Assembly (NCBI GenBank): GCA_903901425.1
Contig: CAIURC010000022.1
Coordinates: forward strand, 1-60,096
Direction: 5' to 3'
Length of the DNA: 60,096 nucleotides
DNA from: an uncultured Spartobacteria bacterium
GTDB lineage: Bacteria > Verrucomicrobiota > Verrucomicrobiia > Chthoniobacterales > Chthoniobacteraceae
Position 1 is the first letter of the stretch; every line of letters begins with the position of its first letter. The notes beneath the pieces were generated by a model. The model did not search any database. It was not told the DNA's origin and worked only from the letters and a program-made list of their open reading frames with translations. A program made the position numbers and the translations under genes. Shown here one piece after another: positions 54,697-60,096 of this stretch.

Positions 54697-55719
54697 ATGA
54701 GCAAGATGCCGGTTCCTGGCGCGCCGTTGCGGTTGTTGCTGGCAACGGGGGCATGGGGATTCAGTTTTCCGGCGGCCAAAGCCGTCATGCTGGTGCAGGG
54801 CACCGTGCTGGAGGGGTGGCCGGACTGGTTTCAGGCGGGCCTGGTCTTGATGAACCGTATGCTGCTCGCCACGGTGCTGATGGCGGGATTGTACTGGCGG
54901 AATCTGGGGGCGATCCGCGCGTGCGAATGGCGCCAGGGAATTGAACTCGGGCTGTGCGGCGGGCTGGGGATGCTCCTGCAAACCGACGCCCAAGCCAGTA
55001 TCCCCGCCAGCAACTCCGCGTTTTTCACCCAGTTCACCTGCATCTTCGTCCCGCTGGTCGTGGCGCTGCGCGAACGCACGCTGCCTGCCCCGCGCGTCTA
55101 CCCCGCCTGCCTCATGGTGCTCGCCGGTTGCGCCGTTCTCAGTGGGGTCACCCTGGACCGACTCGGGTTTAGCCGGGGAGAATGGGAAACCATCGCCGCC
55201 GCCGCACTGTTCACCGCCCAAATCCTCGTCCTCGAACGCTCAGTGCACCGCGGAAACGACATGCGCAGCACCGCCACCGTCATGTTCCTCGTCAAAGGCG
55301 CCCTCTTTCTTCCCGTGGTCGCCGCCGGAGTTTTTTCAGGTACCGGGATCGGCACCGGCTTGAAGGAACGCGCCACCCTGTTTTTTTCCGTGTACGCGAA
55401 TGGCCCGGTGTTGGGGATCACACTGGCCCTGACGGTTTTCTCCACCGTGTACGGCTACGCAACGATGACCCGGTGGCAGTCTCACGTTTCCGCAACCCGG
55501 GCCGGGTTGATCTATGCGACCGAACCGTTGTTCGCAACGGTCTGGGCCCTGTTCCTGCCCGGTTGGTTTTCGGGCATGGCCGGGATCGGATACGCCAACG
55601 AACATCTCAGCCCCCAATTCTTTGCCGGGGCTGTCCTGATCCTGGCGGCCAACGCGCTTCTGCTCCGTGAAAACCGATCTCCTCAAGCATCGCACTCGCA
55701 ATCCGGCCCCGGTGCTTGA
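54697..55719 (+). CDS. EamA/DMT-family transporter
   Basis: 340 residues with ten membrane segments in two EamA halves: LRLLLATGAWGFSFPAAKAV opens the first, SNSAFFTQFTCIFVPLVVAL lies in the middle, and TRAGLIYATEPLFATVWALF is the second-half signature. A strong ribosome binding site, AGGGAGGA, lies just before the ATG, 11 bp after the M48 stop, so the gene continues that operon. Exporters of amino acids or metabolites; no substrate can be assigned. Base composition changes within the gene: about 55.0-55.3 kb is C-rich, unlike its flanks. Confidence 0.88.
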   Translation: MSKMPVPGAPLRLLLATGAWGFSFPAAKAVMLVQGTVLEGWPDWFQAGLVLMNRMLLATVLMAGLYWRNLGAIRACEWRQGIELGLCGGLGMLLQTDAQASIPASNSAFFTQFTCIFVPLVVALRERTLPAPRVYPACLMVLAGCAVLSGVTLDRLGFSRGEWETIAAAALFTAQILVLERSVHRGNDMRSTATVMFLVKGALFLPVVAAGVFSGTGIGTGLKERATLFFSVYANGPVLGITLALTVFSTVYGYATMTRWQSHVSATRAGLIYATEPLFATVWALFLPGWFSGMAGIGYANEHLSPQFFAGAVLILAANALLLRENRSPQASHSQSGPGA

Positions 55720-55991
55720 AGCGCAGGCGCTCGCCAAGACTCCGCCCCTGAAATTGCCCGGCCACACTGGGCTGAGTGCATGGAAAGCATCGATCCAGCT
55801 GATGCACCCAAACAAAAGATCGATTTCTCGCGCAGGCCACTCCATGCGCAGGATGGGACATGCAAAAACGCGCCCACCTCTTCAGCCATGCCGCTCTGGT
55901 TTCCCTGTGCGGTTCACACCTCGGGGCTGACACCGGCACAGGACCGCAAATTCCTGTCCCTGAGCCGGTCCGTTCTGGCAGGGTTTCCGTC

Positions 55992-56576
55992 ATGCCCCGG
56001 CCGGTCCTGTTGATCCACGGATTCAAGGATGACGCGCGGAAAATGGAACCCCTGCGCCGGCACTTGGAAAGCCGCGGATTCCATGCAGAGGCAGTGACCC
56101 TGAGTCCGAGTCTGGGTCAGGCCAGCCTTGAAGAACTCGCGGAACAAGTGGCCAGGTTCGCCCGCGAACGATTCGGCCCTTATGGCGCCATGGATCTGGT
56201 CGGGTTCAGCATGGGTGGACTCGTGGCCCGGTATTATGTGCAGAAACTCGGAGGCATGGACCGGGTCCGGCGACTTGTGACCGTGGCTTCACCGCATCAT
56301 GGCACCCTTCTGGCATGGTGCGTGCCGAACCCCGGCTGCCGCCAGATGCGGCCCGACTCGGCTTTTCTGAAGGATTTGAATGCCGACCAGGACTGGCTGC
56401 GGCGGGTGGAGGTCACAAGCATTTGGACACCGCTGGACCTGATGATTCTCCCCGCCTCCAGCTCGAGGGTGGAGGGCGCGCGGAACATCCGAAAATGGGT
56501 ACTTGCCCATCCGCTGATGGTGCTCCAGCGGAGTTGTTTGGAGTGGGTGACTGCCGCCCTTGAGGACGGGACCTAG
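55992..56576 (+). CDS. alpha/beta-hydrolase, PGAP1/lipase-like
   Basis: 194 residues from the ATG at 55992; an upstream in-frame ATG adds 44 residues without family features. Oxyanion region PRPVLLIHGFKDDARKM; nucleophile elbow DLVGFSMGGLVARYYV with Ser in GFSMGG; TVASPHHGTLLAW, typical of triacylglycerol-lipase/PGAP1 relatives; acid region TPLDLMILPASS; likely catalytic His in VLAHPLMVL. No signal peptide with this start. It acts on an ester of unknown identity. The 270 bp upstream hold no recognisable gene. Confidence 0.85.
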   Translation: MPRPVLLIHGFKDDARKMEPLRRHLESRGFHAEAVTLSPSLGQASLEELAEQVARFARERFGPYGAMDLVGFSMGGLVARYYVQKLGGMDRVRRLVTVASPHHGTLLAWCVPNPGCRQMRPDSAFLKDLNADQDWLRRVEVTSIWTPLDLMILPASSSRVEGARNIRKWVLAHPLMVLQRSCLEWVTAALEDGT

Positions 56577-56677
56577 CCGGGTTCGGCCTATTCTCGGGGG
56601 CGGGTGGTCCGGGAAGGCGCGTTTCCGCGTTGCCCGGCTTGCTCCGGGGCCGGATCTGAGTTAGCTTTCCAGACGCC

Positions 56678-58102
56678 ATGACTCCCCCCCCTGTCTGGTT
56701 CGTCGGGCTGCTTTCTCTTGCAGCCCTGTTTCCCTCCTCCTCTTTCGCCGCCCCGCTCCGGGCTGGAGCTGCCGCGGTGGATGTGACGCCCACGGAGTTT
56801 CCCGTGAACATGCCGGGCGGATTCAGTGCCAACACGGCCACTTCGGCCCATGATCCCCTGCACTCGCGGGCTCTGGTGCTGAGTGACGGCACACAAACCG
56901 TGGCTCTGGTTGTGGTCGACAACCTCGGACTGAGCCCGGACACGGTGGAACTGGCCAAGCAGCGGGCGTTCGAGCGCTGCGCCATTCCGCCGGCCCGGAT
57001 GCTGGTGGCGTCCACACACACCCATACCGGGCCGCACTCGGGAGTCAGCGAACGCTCCTCCCCGGCCCAAGTCCGGTACCGGGACAGGCTGGTGGACGGC
57101 ATTGCAAGTTCGATTGCCGATGCCCACGCGGCGCTCCGACCGGCAGCGGTTGGGACGGCCTCGCACCCACTCCCCGATGAGGTTTTTAACCGGCGCTGGT
57201 TTTTGAAACCGGGCAGAATGCAACCCAACCCGTTCGGCACCCTGGACCAGGTCAAAACCAATCCGGGAACAGGCGCAGATCTGCTGGAACGCCCGGCGGG
57301 TCCCACCGACCCCGATCTGATGATCCTGTCGGTTCAGGACGAGAAGCGGAAGCCCCTTGCGCTGTTTGCCAACTACGCGTTGCACTATGTCGGCGGAAGC
57401 CCAGCGGGCCAGATTTCCGCGGATTATTTCGGCGAATTCGCCCGGCTCATGCCGGCCCGGCTCCGAGCTCCCGAGAACTTTGTGGCGATGCTGTCCAATG
57501 GCGCATCAGGCGACATCAACAACATCCCGTTTACCGTGCTCAGGCCGCCGCGGGAACCCTTTGAACAGATCCGGATCGTTGCCCAGAAAGCTGCCGACGC
57601 CGCATGGCTGGCCCACCGCAAAATCGAGCGCCATGTCCAGGATGTGCCGCTGGCCATGCTCGAGCGGGAGATCCGCTTGGAATTCCGGAAACCCTCCCCG
57701 GAACAGGTGGAGGCCGCGCGGGCCGTGCTGGATCTGAAGGCTCCGGAGGATCTGGAAAAGCTGCCCCGCCTGGCGCAGAACTATGCGCGGAACACCCTGG
57801 GGGCTCTGGACCGGCCGGAATCCATCGCCGTCAAGGTCCAGGCGCTCCGGATCGGAGACACTGCGGTCTGTGGACTGCCTTTCGAGGTGTTTGTGGAGAT
57901 CGGCTTGGAAATCAAAAAGCGCAGCCCCTTCCAAAACACCGTGGTGGTTGGACTCGCCAACGGCCGGCACGGCTATCTCCCCACCCCTGCACACCACGAA
58001 CTGGGGGGATACGAGACTTGGCTCGGCACCAATGTCGTTCAGAAGGATGCTTCCGAACGGCTCACCGCCGCACTCTTGGAAATGCTCGGGGAACTGCGTT
58101 GA
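56678..58102 (+). CDS. secreted neutral/alkaline ceramidase-like protein
   Basis: 474 residues with a signal peptide (VGLLSLAALFPSSSFAAPL). Neutral/alkaline non-lysosomal ceramidase N-terminal domain: GAAAVDVTPTEFPVNMPGGF at the start, zinc-binding VASTHTHTGPHSGVSE, and MLSNGASGDINNIPF, equivalent to the nucleophile region. In this phylum such proteins are numerous, and many probably act on non-ceramide amides. Shorter than true ceramidases (about 650) because the C-terminal Ig-like domain is absent. It is the last gene before the base-composition change at 58.1 kb. Confidence 0.88.
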   Translation: MTPPPVWFVGLLSLAALFPSSSFAAPLRAGAAAVDVTPTEFPVNMPGGFSANTATSAHDPLHSRALVLSDGTQTVALVVVDNLGLSPDTVELAKQRAFERCAIPPARMLVASTHTHTGPHSGVSERSSPAQVRYRDRLVDGIASSIADAHAALRPAAVGTASHPLPDEVFNRRWFLKPGRMQPNPFGTLDQVKTNPGTGADLLERPAGPTDPDLMILSVQDEKRKPLALFANYALHYVGGSPAGQISADYFGEFARLMPARLRAPENFVAMLSNGASGDINNIPFTVLRPPREPFEQIRIVAQKAADAAWLAHRKIERHVQDVPLAMLEREIRLEFRKPSPEQVEAARAVLDLKAPEDLEKLPRLAQNYARNTLGALDRPESIAVKVQALRIGDTAVCGLPFEVFVEIGLEIKKRSPFQNTVVVGLANGRHGYLPTPAHHELGGYETWLGTNVVQKDASERLTAALLEMLGELR

Positions 58103-58211
58103 CCCCCGCCCCCCTGCGGCACGGTTCCAGCCTTTGTCTGGCATTCCCCCCTGGCCCCAACGGTCCGTTTGACACCCTCACCGCCCCCCCCTAGGGTCTG
58201 GGCTTCTCCGA

Positions 58212-59114
58212 ATGCCCAGCACGCCCCACCGCAAGCCGCGTCCCCAGAGGCAGCGCCCCCTGCTCGCATTCACCGTGTTTCTGCTGGTTGCAGCCACCCT
58301 CACCACAGGCCTCCTGCTCTCCTCCAAAAACCCGGCCCGGAACAGCCCCCAGACCAAAGCCACAAAGGCTGCGCGGGAATCCGCCCCACAAACAGCCTCC
58401 ACGCCAAGCTCTGGCTCGACACTTCTTTCCCGCTATCTGGAACTGATCGCCCATGGCCGCGAACTCCGCGCCGCAGGCGACACCGGAAGCGCCATCCCGC
58501 CCCTCTTGGAAGCCACACGCCTCAATCCTTCAGGCCCCGAGGGGCTCCATGAACTCGCCATCACGTACGAAAAAGCGGGGTACCAGGAGAAAGCCAACAC
58601 GCTCTGGGCCGCGCTCCTTGCCCTTGGCCCTGCCTCGGAACCTTTCCTCGCGGCCGCAAAGAGCCGGTTCCCCTCCCCCCAACCCGCTGAGCCCGGACAA
58701 CTGCTCTGCATCGACGCCCCACTGCTCACCCGCGACCCGGATAACCCCGCAAACGGTACCCTCCACATTCCAATCCGGCGAAAATCTCAAGCCCGGGTGG
58801 AGGTCGGCAGCGTCCGGGTGGAGATCCGCCTCTACGACGTTCTCCCCGGAAACAAAATCGAACTGACCGAGGCCGACATCCATTCCCGGTGGGCGTCCTT
58901 CCCACCGGAATGGGTGGACCGCGCCACGGAAATTTTGGAGGCCGAATTCCGGGTTCCGCCGCCTGCCCCAAAAACCGCTGCCGAACAGAAAAGGAAATTC
59001 TTTGGCTACGTGATCCGCCTTTACTATAAGGATCTTCTGCAGGAAACCCGTGCGGATCCTCCCGATCTGACCGAACAACTCAGCGCTTCACACCCCATCC
59101 GCCCTCCGGAATGA
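58212..59114 (+). CDS. membrane-anchored TPR-like protein
   Basis: 300 residues. A basic N-terminus precedes one membrane segment (LLAFTVFLLVAATLTTGLLL). A Ser/Thr/Ala-rich linker and a TPR pair follow (GRELRAAGDTGSAIPPLLEA, ELAITYEKAGYQEKANTLWA). The C-terminal beta domain includes ARVEVGSVRVEIRLYDVLPG and GYVIRLYYKDLLQET. I know no named family. The stop overlaps the response-regulator ATG by 4 bp (ATGA), so the two are coupled and probably act in one signalling or envelope pathway. Confidence 0.8.
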   Translation: MPSTPHRKPRPQRQRPLLAFTVFLLVAATLTTGLLLSSKNPARNSPQTKATKAARESAPQTASTPSSGSTLLSRYLELIAHGRELRAAGDTGSAIPPLLEATRLNPSGPEGLHELAITYEKAGYQEKANTLWAALLALGPASEPFLAAAKSRFPSPQPAEPGQLLCIDAPLLTRDPDNPANGTLHIPIRRKSQARVEVGSVRVEIRLYDVLPGNKIELTEADIHSRWASFPPEWVDRATEILEAEFRVPPPAPKTAAEQKRKFFGYVIRLYYKDLLQETRADPPDLTEQLSASHPIRPPE

Positions 59115-60096
59115 AAATCCTTTTTGTAGACGACGATGCCGCACTCTCCGAGTCGTTGGTCGCCCTGATGTCGCAGGAATTCCCCGCGCATTCCTTCCAG
59201 ACCGCTTCCTCCGGCGAACAGGCCCTGTCCCTGCTTGACGCGTCCACGGACCTCCTCATGACCGACGTCGTCATGGAACCCATGGACGGGTTCACCCTCA
59301 AAACCGCCGCTCTTCAGCGATTCCCCTCCCTCTCACTCCTCTTCCTGTCCGGATACGACCTCTCCGATTACCGGGCCCTGATTGAGCCCCACCGACTCCT
59401 GCAGAAACCCCTCGATCTCGAGGCTCTCCGGGACGCGCTCGCTGAGGTGCTCGCCCTGCGGACTCCTCCCGCGGCCCCGGCCACTCCCATCCCGGTTTCC
59501 CTCCCCGACACAGAATCCGAAGCCGAACGCAAACTGCAGACGGTCAGAATCCCTGCCCCTAAACCGGCATCGGGTGTCCGGGTCCAAACCCCGCTTCCGG
59601 CTGCCACTCAGGAACCTGCCACTGTCCGGGTTTCCCCAAACCGGCCGGTTGCGGCTTCCATCCCAAAAGCGGCAACCCCGCAGATTGCGGCAGCGCCGGC
59701 CGAGAACGCGCCTCAGACGCCAAAAACTCCAGTCCTTGATTTCGGCATGGACGCCGCACCGGTGCGTGCCGTCCGCCCGGCTCCTGTGACGCCCGTCCCG
59801 CAGGCAAGGCCGGGGGTTCCCACAGCCAAGCCATCAGCCCCCGCAGTGGCGACCCCCGTTCCCAGACCCACTCCGGTGCCAAAGCCTGTCGCTCCCGCGG
59901 CTGCCACTCCCGTTCCCCAAGCCACTCCGGTGCCAAGGCCCGTTGCTCCCGCGGCTGCCACTCCCGTTCCTCAGGCCACTCCGGTGCCAAGGCCCGTTGT
60001 TCCCGCGGCTGCCACTCCCGTTCCTCAGGCCACTCCGGTGCCAAAGCCCGTTGCTCCCGCGGCTGCCACTCCCGTTCCTCAGGCCACTCCGGTGCC
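59111..60096 (+). CDS. response regulator receiver with long Pro/Ala repeat tail (3' end outside window)
   Basis: At least 328 residues; open at the right edge. The receiver domain spans about 1-120: MKILFVDDDAALSESLVALM (acidic pair), LLMTDVVMEPMDGFTLK with phospho-acceptor Asp, LLFLSGYD and the Lys in RLLQKPLDLEAL. No helix-turn-helix is seen. The rest is Pro/Ala/Val-rich and ends in an exact 18-residue repeat (PRPVAPAAATPVPQATPV) encoded by 54-bp units. It may tether the receiver to a distal domain outside the window. It is translationally coupled to the TPR-like protein. Confidence 0.85.
   Translation, partial: MKILFVDDDAALSESLVALMSQEFPAHSFQTASSGEQALSLLDASTDLLMTDVVMEPMDGFTLKTAALQRFPSLSLLFLSGYDLSDYRALIEPHRLLQKPLDLEALRDALAEVLALRTPPAAPATPIPVSLPDTESEAERKLQTVRIPAPKPASGVRVQTPLPAATQEPATVRVSPNRPVAASIPKAATPQIAAAPAENAPQTPKTPVLDFGMDAAPVRAVRPAPVTPVPQARPGVPTAKPSAPAVATPVPRPTPVPKPVAPAAATPVPQATPVPRPVAPAAATPVPQATPVPRPVVPAAATPVPQATPVPKPVAPAAATPVPQATPV
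59873..60096 (+). repeat. 54-bp tandem repeat, four full units and a partial
   Basis: Units start at 59873, 59927, 59981, 60035 and 60089 (partial), each beginning CCGGTGCC. Differences are single bases (for example AAGCCT/AGGCCC, GCT/GTT). Each encodes 18 residues in frame. It continues past the window edge. A degenerate earlier unit precedes it. Confidence 0.95.

Noticed and set aside
55860-55991. Upstream start for the lipase-like gene at 55860
   Set aside because: The extra 44 residues show no conserved motif or convincing signal peptide; the hydrolase core starts right at MPRPVLLIHGF.
59873-60096. Regular repeats considered as a CRISPR array
   Set aside because: Units are contiguous without unique spacers and are an in-frame 18-residue protein repeat.
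1-60096. tRNA, rRNA or riboswitch genes
   Set aside because: No cloverleaf, rRNA-like or known riboswitch sequence was noticed in the intergenic stretches read by eye; a covariance search would be needed to exclude small RNAs.

Overview
The window is GC-rich, gene-dense bacterial DNA. Several families point to Verrucomicrobiota (inferred from gene content; no rRNA or marker phylogeny is available here). These are the paired planctomycete-type cytochrome protein (DUF1592 set) and DUF1552 protein, a DUF1080 secreted protein, a cytochrome c-DUF2231 fusion, and large secreted proteins ending in a DPDxDxxPNLxEYA tail. No rRNA, tRNA, CRISPR array, transposase or phage gene was seen.

Layout. 0-4.9 kb: the end of a beta-rich surface protein, an outer-membrane barrel, an AsmA-like protein and a DUF1080 protein. 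5.0-12.7 kb (minus strand): a 2072-residue secreted subtilase overlapping yggS, DUF971 and a small membrane-anchored protein in a coupled chain. 12.9-18.8 kb (plus): a polysaccharide deacetylase, an FtsK translocase, a RodZ-like protein and rimO, an envelope, division and translation group. 18.9-29.3 kb, mostly minus: a MoxR ATPase with a coiled-coil membrane partner, a cytochrome-DUF2231 protein, trmB, comEC, an SDR enzyme, a secreted NHL-like propeller and an HlyD adaptor. 29.4-34.3 kb: a PIN toxin with a tiny upstream ORF, then a secreted GH99/GH71-like protein flanked by three direct copies of a hairpin-rich repeat, then an SGNH hydrolase. 34.5-38.7 kb: a DEAD-box helicase and a NarL-type two-component system with a discoidin-like extracellular sensor. 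38.9-47.5 kb: a secreted-protein cluster made of DUF1592, DUF1552, two tandem 442-residue paralogues of unknown family, a leucine-rich-repeat-like protein and a broken beta-helix gene. 47.5-58.1 kb: a broken WD40 gene, a metal ABC permease, a secreted protein, a cupin-like protein, GYF_2-DUF898 plus an M48 protease, a DMT transporter, a small lipase-like hydrolase and a ceramidase-like protein. 58.2-60.1 kb: a TPR-like protein overlapping a response regulator that runs off the edge in a 54-bp tandem repeat.

The most notable observations are these. (1) Six related 60-75 residue modules sit in frame inside otherwise continuous domains of the giant subtilase: one in the catalytic domain, four in two Calx-beta domains and one in the C-terminal domain. 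(2) The top strand is C-rich up to about 47 kb whichever way genes point, becomes G-rich near 47.5 kb exactly where two truncated genes abut, and returns to C-rich at about 58.1 kb. This suggests a rearranged 10-kb block or an assembly join. (3) A hairpin-rich repeat of about 150 bp brackets the GH99/GH71-like gene. (4) A tandem pair of secreted 442-residue proteins of unknown family is translationally coupled to a DUF1552 gene.
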